Translations under genes and position numbers: made by a program | In this document: positions 57,109 through 64,000 of the stretch, piece by piece | Layout: each line of letters opens with the position of its first letter | How positions within the stretch are numbered: the stretch's first letter is position 1 | The notes under the pieces: generated by a model | Database searches by the model: none | The model's input: only the letters and a program-made list of their open reading frames with translations | Told to the model about the DNA's origin: nothing | Source: Brytella acorum | GTDB taxonomy: Bacteria; Pseudomonadota; Alphaproteobacteria; Acetobacterales; Acetobacteraceae | Direction of reading: 5' to 3' | Assembly: GCF_029309905.1 (NCBI RefSeq) | Contig: NZ_JARBJP010000002.1 | Coordinates: 372,001 to 436,000, forward strand | Length of the DNA stretch: 64,000 nucleotides

Positions 57109-58542
57109 TCAGTGCACCCGGGTCGGGATCGACACGGGCATGGCGGGCCGGACGATGACTTCCTGCTTTCCGAAGAACTTCATCATCGACTGCACGTCCC
57201 AGCCGGGACCGCCCGCCTTGTAGTCGCCCGGCTCCCAGGGCCAATAATAGAAAAGGGATGAGTTCGTTCCCTGACTCATCGTCATGAGGGGGCCTGCAGA
57301 TCGACCGGACAGCCACGTCTTCTGCCGGGCATCGGCTTCGAGAGCGCGGCTCGCCAGGAACAGGTGCAGGCCGGGCCAGCGCCAGCGCATCGTCTCGGCG
57401 GTGAACAGCGTCATGGCAGCACAGGCGATCATGAGGGCGCGATCCCGACCGCTCGGGAAAAAACGGACGGCTCCGGCGCCCAGGAGCAAGGCGATGAGTT
57501 CGCTGAAATCCAGACGCAGCGTCTCATGCCTCTGGCAGCACAGGAAGCCGAACTCGTAATCCGCGGCGGCGATGGTTAGAAAGGACGTCGCCATCAGCGC
57601 GGCGACGAGACAGGCAAGTCGGGAGAGCCGCGGACGCCATCCCGTCGCACGGCACAAGGCCGCGGCGCCGACGGCGATCAGGAGCTTCAGAAGGACGCCG
57701 TCCCGGACTGAACCCCCTGTGGTTCCGCCAGCGCTGATTTCGTCGGGTTGCAGCATCAGAAGGTTGTGGATGAACGGGCGTATGGCAGCGCGCAGGCTGG
57801 CGAGCGCATTGCCCTGGGTGGGTGTGTCGTGCGGGTGGGGCATCCCGGCGCGACCCATCATCAGCCGCCAGACGATGATGGCGCCCAGAATGGCCGGCAG
57901 GCTCAGCCATGCCCAGTCACGTGGAGATTCCCGCCGCGCGGTCACGCCGATACCGCGAAGAACCAGATAGCTTCCGGCCAGGAAAACGCCCGCTTCGCTC
58001 GAAGCCGCGGCGATGGAGAGATAGAGCGCTTCAAGCCGTGGCGTGCTTTTGCCCACGATCAGGGTGAGGGAGAGACCGGTTGCCGCGGCGACCACCGGAA
58101 GATGCGCGACCGCCGCCATCGGCCAGTAATGAAGGTCCGCGACAGGATGGCCAAGAAATACCAGCATGGCCGCGAAGGCGACGAGGAAGAGACGGGCGAA
58201 GGGCTGCCCTTTGCCCAGCAAAGCCGGGCCGAATGCCAGGATCGCGCATAAGGACCAGACGATACCCAGAGCCCAGCCGATCAGCGGACGATTCCAATGC
58301 GCGACCGCGAGCCCATACAGGGCGATGGCGGTTTCAGAGAGCGGGCGCGGGCTCCACAGCAGGAGGCGTTGCCAGAAAAAGGCCGGTCCCTGCGTCCTCA
58401 GGTTATGGAAATAGTCATACTCGTCGCCCTGCCACAGAGCGTAGGGGATCGCGACACTATGGAGCGATACGATCAGCGCCGCGAGCGCGATGCAGGCGAT
58501 CACGGCCAGTCGTGCGAACCGATCGAACTGCTGTGACGTCAT
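57109..58542 (-). CDS. polytopic membrane protein, GT-C-like (function unknown)
   Basis: A 477-residue protein I cannot assign by name. It has about ten hydrophobic segments. The first loop contains ALWQGDEYDYFHNL, an acidic pair placed as in GT-C glycosyltransferases, and PRPLSE. A polar C-terminal region ends with YYWPWEPGDYKAGGPG and about 40 soluble residues. Its ATG overlaps the purN stop codon by 4 bases (ATGA), so it is translated as the last gene of a purM-purN operon. It is convergent with the DUF2142 gene. Confidence 0.72.
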   Translation of the reverse strand: MTSQQFDRFARLAVIACIALAALIVSLHSVAIPYALWQGDEYDYFHNLRTQGPAFFWQRLLLWSPRPLSETAIALYGLAVAHWNRPLIGWALGIVWSLCAILAFGPALLGKGQPFARLFLVAFAAMLVFLGHPVADLHYWPMAAVAHLPVVAAATGLSLTLIVGKSTPRLEALYLSIAAASSEAGVFLAGSYLVLRGIGVTARRESPRDWAWLSLPAILGAIIVWRLMMGRAGMPHPHDTPTQGNALASLRAAIRPFIHNLLMLQPDEISAGGTTGGSVRDGVLLKLLIAVGAAALCRATGWRPRLSRLACLVAALMATSFLTIAAADYEFGFLCCQRHETLRLDFSELIALLLGAGAVRFFPSGRDRALMIACAAMTLFTAETMRWRWPGLHLFLASRALEADARQKTWLSGRSAGPLMTMSQGTNSSLFYYWPWEPGDYKAGGPGWDVQSMMKFFGKQEVIVRPAMPVSIPTRVH

Positions 58543-59135
58543 CTCGCCGAGATTGCGCGGTTTAGCAGAAAAGTCGCAAGGGTTGCGGGATACAGGCGGT
58601 GTTCCTCCTCGAGCACGCGCGCGGCCAGCCCATGCGGCGTGTCATCGGGATGAACGGGGACCTCGGCCTGACCGAGGATCGGCCCTTCGTCGACGCCGTC
58701 GGTCACGAGATGGACCGTGCATCCATGGCGCGTCATGCCGGCCTCGATGGCGCGTTCATGAGTATCCAGACCCGGAAATGCCGGCAGAAGGCTGGGATGG
58801 ATGTTCAGCATGCGGCCTTTCCAGGCACCGACGAGAAAAGGCGTCAGGACGCGCATGTAACCGGCGAGGCAGACAACTTCGACGCCAGCCTCTTCGAGGG
58901 CCGCGTTGACCTGCTCTTCATGGGCGAGGCGGTTACGTCCTAAAGGCTTCGATTCGATGATTTTTGTCGGCAGCCCCGCTTGGCGGGCGACTTCAATTCC
59001 CGTGGCGTCGGCGCGGTTGCTGAGGACGAGGGCGATGCGGGCCGGATAGTCAGGCCTGGCGCATGCCTCGATCAGGGCACGCATATTGCTGCCACGCCCG
59101 CTGATCAGAATGGCGATCGGGTGTTTGACGGTCAT
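58539..59135 (-). CDS. purN: phosphoribosylglycinamide formyltransferase
   Basis: Third step of de novo purine synthesis: transfers a formyl group from 10-formyl-THF to GAR. It is 198 residues. The phosphate loop is ILISGRGSNMRALIEAC. The catalytic trio is in NIHPSLLPAFPGLDTHERAI (Asn, His) and VTDGVDEGPILGQAEV (Asp). It lies 12 bases after purM, which makes the enzyme two steps later in the pathway. Confidence 0.96.
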   Translation of the reverse strand: MTVKHPIAILISGRGSNMRALIEACARPDYPARIALVLSNRADATGIEVARQAGLPTKIIESKPLGRNRLAHEEQVNAALEEAGVEVVCLAGYMRVLTPFLVGAWKGRMLNIHPSLLPAFPGLDTHERAIEAGMTRHGCTVHLVTDGVDEGPILGQAEVPVHPDDTPHGLAARVLEEEHRLYPATLATFLLNRAISAR

Positions 59136-59147
59136 CGGCCTGGCCGA

Positions 59148-60215
59148 TCAGGCGGCGAAATCGGGCGTGCCGTGCAGGGCATACGCCGTGTCGCTCTCGA
59201 TCACCGAGCCGATCATGTAGCCCACCTCACCGCGCGCATGGAGTTCGGCCAGCACGGCGTCCGGGTCCGGCGTGATGAGAACCATGCCGACGCCGCAGTT
59301 GAAGACGCGCAGCATTTCATCGGGCGCGATATCGCCGACCTGCGCCAGCCACTGGAACACCGGCGGGATGGGCCAGGTCGAGGCTTCGATGCGGGCGCCG
59401 AGACCTTCCGGAAACACGCGCGGCAGATTGCCGGGCAGACCGCCGCCGGTGATGTGCGCGCAGCCGTGCAGCAGGCCGCGCGCATGCAGCGCCATGACCG
59501 TGTTGACGTAGAGCGCGGTCGGGCGGAGCAGGGCGCTGCCCAGTGTCTCGCCGCGTGCGAAGGGCGCGTCGTCATTCCAGCCCAGTCCGCTCATGCGTAC
59601 GACGCTGCGGACCAGGGAGTAGCCGTTGGAGTGCACGCCGGATGACGGCAGGGCGATCAGGGCGTCGCCCGCCTTGATTCCGCGCGGGAGGAGGGCGTCA
59701 CGTTCGGCGGCGCCGACGCTGAAGCCCGCGAGATCGTAGTGGCCGGGGGCGTACATGCCCGGCATTTCGGCCGTCTCTCCGCCGACCAGCGCGCAGCCGG
59801 ACTCGCGGCATGCCTGTGCGATGCCGCTGACGACGCGGGCGGCATCCGCGACCGCCAGCTTGCCGGTCGCGAGATAGTCGAGAAAGAACAGCGGCTGGGC
59901 GCCCTGCACGACGAGATCGTTGACGCACATGGCGACGAGATCGATGCCCACGGTGTCATGCTGGCCGCTTTCGATGGCGAGCATCAGTTTCGTGCCGACG
60001 CCATCCGTGCAACTGACGAGAACCGGGTCGTTGAAACCGGCGGCCTTGAGATCGAACAATGCGCCGAAACCGCCGAGGCCGCCCATCGTGCCGGGACGGT
60101 TCGTGCTGCGGGCGGCGGGCTTGATGGCTTCGACCAGCGCATCTCCGGCCTCGATATCGACACCGGCTTCGCGATAGCTTGTTCCGGACGGGGCGGAAGA
60201 ATCGATGGAGGTCAT
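59148..60215 (-). CDS. purM: phosphoribosylformylglycinamidine cyclo-ligase
   Basis: Closes the imidazole ring of aminoimidazole ribonucleotide using ATP. The ATG at 60215 gives 355 residues. [63 protein letters not shown] and [10 protein letters not shown] are diagnostic for PurM. The later [19 protein letters not shown] is also conserved. It heads the purM-purN-membrane protein operon and is divergent from the hdaA-like gene. Confidence 0.97.
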   Translation of the reverse strand: MTSIDSSAPSGTSYREAGVDIEAGDALVEAIKPAARSTNRPGTMGGLGGFGALFDLKAAGFNDPVLVSCTDGVGTKLMLAIESGQHDTVGIDLVAMCVNDLVVQGAQPLFFLDYLATGKLAVADAARVVSGIAQACRESGCALVGGETAEMPGMYAPGHYDLAGFSVGAAERDALLPRGIKAGDALIALPSSGVHSNGYSLVRSVVRMSGLGWNDDAPFARGETLGSALLRPTALYVNTVMALHARGLLHGCAHITGGGLPGNLPRVFPEGLGARIEASTWPIPPVFQWLAQVGDIAPDEMLRVFNCGVGMVLITPDPDAVLAELHARGEVGYMIGSVIESDTAYALHGTPDFAA

Positions 60216-60345
60216 GATGCGTCTCGCTTGGCGGTCGATGGTCGTTTGTCGCGTCCTTCTATAAGGACACAAGGCGCAAGGCAAAGCACTCGCGTGTGTA
60301 TCGTATCGCGCACGAACATATATTTTCAGGAAAGGCAGCGCTGGC

Positions 60346-61086
60346 ATGGCACGAGATCAGCGTTCGGAACCGGAAGGCAGGGAGCAGTTCGCCTTCGCGC
60401 TGCGACCGCCCGCCGACATGACCGAGGCGCGTTTCGTGCGGGCGAGAAGCAATGCGGACGCCCGGGCATGGCTTGCGCAGGAGGAATGGCCCGATCGCCG
60501 TTTGTGGCTCTGGGGTCCCGAAGGCTGCGGCAAGACCCATCTTCTGCATGTCTGGGCGTCGCGTCGCGGCGCGCGCGTCATGGATGCGCGGCTTCTGGAT
60601 TCTGTGACGATGGAGCCGAAAGCGGTCCCGGGGGCTCTCGCGCTGGACAATGTCGGCGCCGTCGGAGATGAGCGGGCGCTACTGCACCTTCTGAACATGG
60701 CCCGCGACAGCCGGGCGCATGTCCTTATGGCGGGCGTCGCGCCGCCTTCGCGTCTGGACGTGGCGCTTCCCGATCTTGCGAGCCGTCTGCGCGCGACGGT
60801 CGCGGTCGCGGTCGGGAAACCGGAAGATACGCTGCGTGCCACCGTTCTGCTGCGGCTGCTCGCGGAACGGCAACTGGTCGTCGGTCAGCATGTGACGGAC
60901 TGGCTGTGCCGCCGTCTGCCACGCACGGGGAGCGCGCTTCTGGAGGCCGTCGAGCAGCTCGATGCCGCAGCCCTGGCCCAGAGACGACCCGTCACCCGGA
61001 CGATGGCCCGGCATGTCCTGGCAGATCTGCTGAAACCGGAAGAAACACAGACGGCGCCCGATGAAAGTCGGCGTGACGCGCGTTGA
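60346..61086 (+). CDS. HdaA-like AAA protein (DnaA regulatory inactivator homologue)
   Basis: A 246-residue protein related to the AAA domain of DnaA but lacking its DNA-binding domain. Hda-type proteins work with the sliding clamp to convert DnaA-ATP to DnaA-ADP after initiation. Walker A is [16 protein letters not shown], and the Walker B region [22 protein letters not shown] follows. [10 protein letters not shown] at the start may be the clamp-binding segment. The divergent purM and downstream ppk are the usual alphaproteobacterial neighbours of hdaA. Confidence 0.87.
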   Translation: MARDQRSEPEGREQFAFALRPPADMTEARFVRARSNADARAWLAQEEWPDRRLWLWGPEGCGKTHLLHVWASRRGARVMDARLLDSVTMEPKAVPGALALDNVGAVGDERALLHLLNMARDSRAHVLMAGVAPPSRLDVALPDLASRLRATVAVAVGKPEDTLRATVLLRLLAERQLVVGQHVTDWLCRRLPRTGSALLEAVEQLDAAALAQRRPVTRTMARHVLADLLKPEETQTAPDESRRDAR

Positions 61087-61156
61087 CTTAATTTCGACGT
61101 TTGACAGGCATTGCGGTCATCATGATGCTTCACTGATTATTGCAGAGGACTCTGAC

Positions 61157-63436
61157 GTGGACACCGAGCATCCCCAAGATAACCAAAATTCCGTCACGAT
61201 TAAGGGAGCTTCGGCGATACGCCGGATACGTGCGCCCCGTCGGCGCACCATCCGTCGCCCCAAAGCGGAAACGGATGTCACATCGACGTCGCCCAAGCGG
61301 TTCATCAATCGCGAGCTTTCCTGGCTGGACTTCAACCAGCGCGTGATCGAGGAGGCGGAGAACCGTCGGAACCCGTTGCTGGAGCGCGTGCGCTTTCTGT
61401 CGATCAGCGCGAGCAACCTCGACGAGTTCTATTCGGTTCGCGTGGCCGGTCTGGTCGGGCAGGTGCGTGAAGGGTTGGTGACGACATCGGCGGACGGGCT
61501 GACGCCTGCTCAGCAGCTGACGCGGGTTCGTGAGGGGTTGTCGTGGCTCCTGCGTGAGCAGCAGCGTATCTGGCACGCGCTGCGCTCGGAGCTCGATGAG
61601 GGTGGAATCGAACTGATCGCGCCCGAGACGCTGAGTGACGCCGAGCGGGCCGAAGTCGATTCGATTTTTGATGAACGTATTTTCCCCGTTCTCACGCCGC
61701 TGGCGGTGGACCCTTCGCATCCGACACCGTTCATTCCGAATCTCGGCATGGCGCTGCTCCTGCGTCTGACCAAGGCGGTCAATCCGGCTTTCAGTATGCG
61801 GGCGCTCATTCTTCTGCCCGCGCAGCTCAGCCGCTTCATTCGTTTGTCGACGCCGAAAGCGGAGGCGGAAAAGCAGCCGACCGCGCGCTTCATCCTGCTC
61901 GAAGATATTATCCGCCTGTCCATCGGGCGGCTTTTTCCCGGCATGACGATTGCCGAGGGCGGCGTGGTTCGCGTCATCCGCGATTCGGATGTCGAATTCG
62001 AGGACGAGGCCGAAGATCTCGTCCGGTCGTACGAAACGGCGCTCAAGCAACGTCGTCGCGGCGTCGGCATCCATCTGGCGCTGGACGCCCATCTTCCGAT
62101 GGCGCTCGGACGTGAGTTCGCCGAGGAGCTCGACGTTTCGGAGGAAGATATTTTCGTCCAGACCGATATGGTCGGGGTCGTCGATCTCAAGCAGCTCATC
62201 GTGTCGGATCGACCGGATCTGGTTTTCCCGCCTTACACCCCGAGATTTCCCCAGCGCATTCTGGATTACGACGGCGACTGTTTCGCCGCGATCCGCGCCA
62301 AGGATATCGTCGTTCACCACCCGTTCGAGAGCTTCGACGTGGTGGTGCAGTTCATCAAGCAGGCGGCGCGCGATCCGAACGTCGTCGCTATCAAGCAGAC
62401 GCTTTACCGAACGTCGCGTGACAGCCCGATCGTCCGCGCCCTGATCGAAGCGGCCGAGTCAGGGAAATCCGTGACGGCGATGGTGGAACTCCGTGCCCGT
62501 TTCGACGAGGAAGCGAATATTCGCCTTTCGCGTGCACTCGAGGCCGCGGGCGTTCAGGTCGTATTCGGATTCGTAAACCTCAAGACGCATGCGAAGCTCA
62601 GCCTCGTCGTGCGTCGCGAAGGCTCCAACATGCGGTCCTACGCGCATTTCGGGACCGGAAACTACCATCCGGTCACGGCGCGTATTTATACCGACCTGTC
62701 CTTCTTCACCTGCGATCCCCGCCTGACGGGCGATTCCGCGCGCCTGTTCAACTACATGACGGGCTATGCGGCGCCGACCAAAATGGAGAGCATCGCGTTC
62801 GCTCCGATCACGTTGCGCAAGACCCTGATCGGTCTCATCGCGGACGAGCAGGCGCATGCCGAGGCCGGGCGACCGGGGCGGATTTGGCTGAAGATGAACA
62901 GTCTTGTCGATCCTGAACTGATTGATGCGCTCTATACGGCGTCACAGGCGGGCGTGAAGATTGCCTGCATCATCCGCGGCATATGCTGTCTGCGACCGGG
63001 TGTACCGGGGCTTTCGGAGAACATCGAGGTGCGTTCCATCGTCGGGCGCTTCCTAGAGCATGCGCGGATTTTCGCCTTCGGAAACGGGCACCGCCTGCCA
63101 TCTCATCAGGCGAAACTCTATATTTCCTCGGCGGACTGGATGGGGCGCAACATGGACTGGCGCGTCGAGAGCATGGTGCCGATCTATAATCCAACGGTGC
63201 ATGCGCAGATTCTCGGTCAGGTCATGACGATGGATCTCAAAGACAGTCTGCAATCCTGGCTGCTCCATTCCGATGGAACGTGGAAGCGTGTGGCTCCTGG
63301 CGCGACGCCATTTTCCGCGCATGACTATTTCATGCATAACCCTTCGCTTTCCGGCCGTGGTTCTGCGGCAAGGGAGAAGAACGCGACTCCGGCTCTGACG
63401 CATCGTGTGCGACAGGACCGGATTCTGGAGGACTGA
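61157..63436 (+). CDS. ppk: polyphosphate kinase
   Basis: Makes and uses long-chain polyphosphate from ATP. The GTG at 61157 has AGAGGA 7 bases upstream and gives 759 residues. The frame is open to 61061, where an ATG overlaps the hdaA-like gene. An arginine-rich start is followed by [19 protein letters not shown] and [19 protein letters not shown]. The phosphorylated histidine is in [16 protein letters not shown], and the second active-site motif is [23 protein letters not shown]. ppx follows 7 bases later, so synthesis and degradation of polyphosphate are encoded together. Confidence 0.96.
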   Translation: MDTEHPQDNQNSVTIKGASAIRRIRAPRRRTIRRPKAETDVTSTSPKRFINRELSWLDFNQRVIEEAENRRNPLLERVRFLSISASNLDEFYSVRVAGLVGQVREGLVTTSADGLTPAQQLTRVREGLSWLLREQQRIWHALRSELDEGGIELIAPETLSDAERAEVDSIFDERIFPVLTPLAVDPSHPTPFIPNLGMALLLRLTKAVNPAFSMRALILLPAQLSRFIRLSTPKAEAEKQPTARFILLEDIIRLSIGRLFPGMTIAEGGVVRVIRDSDVEFEDEAEDLVRSYETALKQRRRGVGIHLALDAHLPMALGREFAEELDVSEEDIFVQTDMVGVVDLKQLIVSDRPDLVFPPYTPRFPQRILDYDGDCFAAIRAKDIVVHHPFESFDVVVQFIKQAARDPNVVAIKQTLYRTSRDSPIVRALIEAAESGKSVTAMVELRARFDEEANIRLSRALEAAGVQVVFGFVNLKTHAKLSLVVRREGSNMRSYAHFGTGNYHPVTARIYTDLSFFTCDPRLTGDSARLFNYMTGYAAPTKMESIAFAPITLRKTLIGLIADEQAHAEAGRPGRIWLKMNSLVDPELIDALYTASQAGVKIACIIRGICCLRPGVPGLSENIEVRSIVGRFLEHARIFAFGNGHRLPSHQAKLYISSADWMGRNMDWRVESMVPIYNPTVHAQILGQVMTMDLKDSLQSWLLHSDGTWKRVAPGATPFSAHDYFMHNPSLSGRGSAAREKNATPALTHRVRQDRILED

Positions 63437-63443
63437 TCGCCGA

Positions 63444-64000
63444 ATGACATCATCCGTCAGTGCAGGGGCGATTCCGGACGATTCGGTCGTGCATGTGCCT
63501 CCAACCGAGCATCAACGTGCTGCGATTGTTGATCTGGGTTCCAACTCTGTGCGGCTTGTGGTCTTCGAGGGCGTTACCCGCAATCCCATTCCGATCTTCA
63601 ACGAAAAGGCCACGCTGCGTCTCGGGCGCGGCCTGCAGGCCACCGGCCGCCTGAATGAAGACGGTGTCGCGGCCGCCATGGACGTCATGAGCCGCTTCTA
63701 TGCGATCGCGCGCTCGATGAAGGCTGATCCTTTCGAGGTGCTGGCGACGGCGGCGGTCCGGGATGCGACGAACGGTCCGGAATTCGTGCGTGCCGTGCAG
63801 GAGCGATTGCCGGACGTGCCGATCCGGGTCATTTCCGGTGAGGCCGAGGCGGATTATTCCGCCACGGGCGTTCTGTGCGGCATCCCGGAGGCTGACGGGC
63901 TCGTCGCCGATATCGGCGGCGGTTCGCTCGAACTGATCCGGGTTGCCGGAGGCAGGCACCATGAGGCCTGCACCCTGCCGCTCGGCGTGATCCGGCTGAG
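63444..64000 (+). CDS. ppx: exopolyphosphatase / Ppx-GppA phosphatase (partial, C-terminus beyond window)
   Basis: The first 185 codons of a Ppx/GppA enzyme, which removes terminal phosphate from polyphosphate or the gamma-phosphate of pppGpp. IVDLGSNSVRLVVFEG is the ASKHA phosphate-1 loop. VLATAAVRDATNGPEFVRAV, VISGEAEADYSATGVL and VADIGGGSLELIRV follow in family order. The start ATG at 63444 follows GGAGGACTGA. The frame is open at the right edge. Ppx and GppA cannot be separated here; linkage to ppk favours polyphosphate. Confidence 0.92.
   Translation, partial: MTSSVSAGAIPDDSVVHVPPTEHQRAAIVDLGSNSVRLVVFEGVTRNPIPIFNEKATLRLGRGLQATGRLNEDGVAAAMDVMSRFYAIARSMKADPFEVLATAAVRDATNGPEFVRAVQERLPDVPIRVISGEAEADYSATGVLCGIPEADGLVADIGGGSLELIRVAGGRHHEACTLPLGVIRL

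Overview
The window is a GC-rich stretch of bacterial chromosome, mostly housekeeping genes. It suggests an alphaproteobacterium, most likely an acetic acid bacterium (Acetobacteraceae). The reasons are a cyoABCD ubiquinol oxidase whose catalytic residues sit at the E. coli numbering, a sorbosone-dehydrogenase-type beta-propeller, class I lysyl-tRNA synthetase, groESL behind a consensus CIRCE element, and the gene order purN-purM / hdaA-like - ppk - ppx. The genus cannot be fixed from the sequence alone. I see no phage, insertion sequence, CRISPR array, rRNA or tRNA.

Layout. 1-5061 (minus strand): an APC permease cut by the window edge, a TylF-type methyltransferase, gpsA, rlmJ and tsaD. 5211-7048: hemC-hemD. 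7155-13098: a secreted sorbosone-dehydrogenase homologue, secB (opposite strand), a Tim44/TimA-like protein, an orphan DNA methyltransferase, a triheme cytochrome c peroxidase and an Smr protein. 13153-16384: a Bug-type binding protein, hemF, and mtnP reading the other way. 16471-22073: a heavy-metal RND adaptor and pump, followed by a histidine-rich aquaporin-like protein. 22152-25553: DUF2934, dienelactone hydrolase, DUF4169 and groES-groEL. 25653-35846: GNAT, a DinG-like Fe-S helicase, class I LysRS next to an MprF-like protein and MarC, then a uracil-DNA glycosylase-like gene, thpR and a Bax inhibitor-1 family protein. 36423-40306: cyoABCD behind a long AT-rich upstream region. 40479-45347: fdxA, an S4 protein, a SUV3-like helicase and an M17 aminopeptidase. 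45628-50455: a MarR regulator and a small sugar-nucleotide/polysaccharide group. 50498-55649: a small membrane-anchored protein, a MerR regulator, an AI-2E family transporter, an ABC-F ATPase and ndk. 55674-58542: two convergent multi-pass membrane proteins. 58539-64000: purN, purM, hdaA-like, ppk and the start of ppx.

Working together. hemC, hemD and hemF belong to haem synthesis, which supplies the cytochromes in the window (Cyo oxidase, peroxidase). purM and purN are consecutive in purine synthesis; ppk and ppx make and degrade polyphosphate. The lysK-mprF-like pair is suggestive because lysyl-tRNA is the MprF substrate, but this MprF-like protein keeps only about half of the usual synthase region. 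The aquaporin-like gene after the metal pump has a His-rich N-terminus and two altered NPA motifs. These two loci are the most unusual features I can support. No clearly new multi-gene system is evident.
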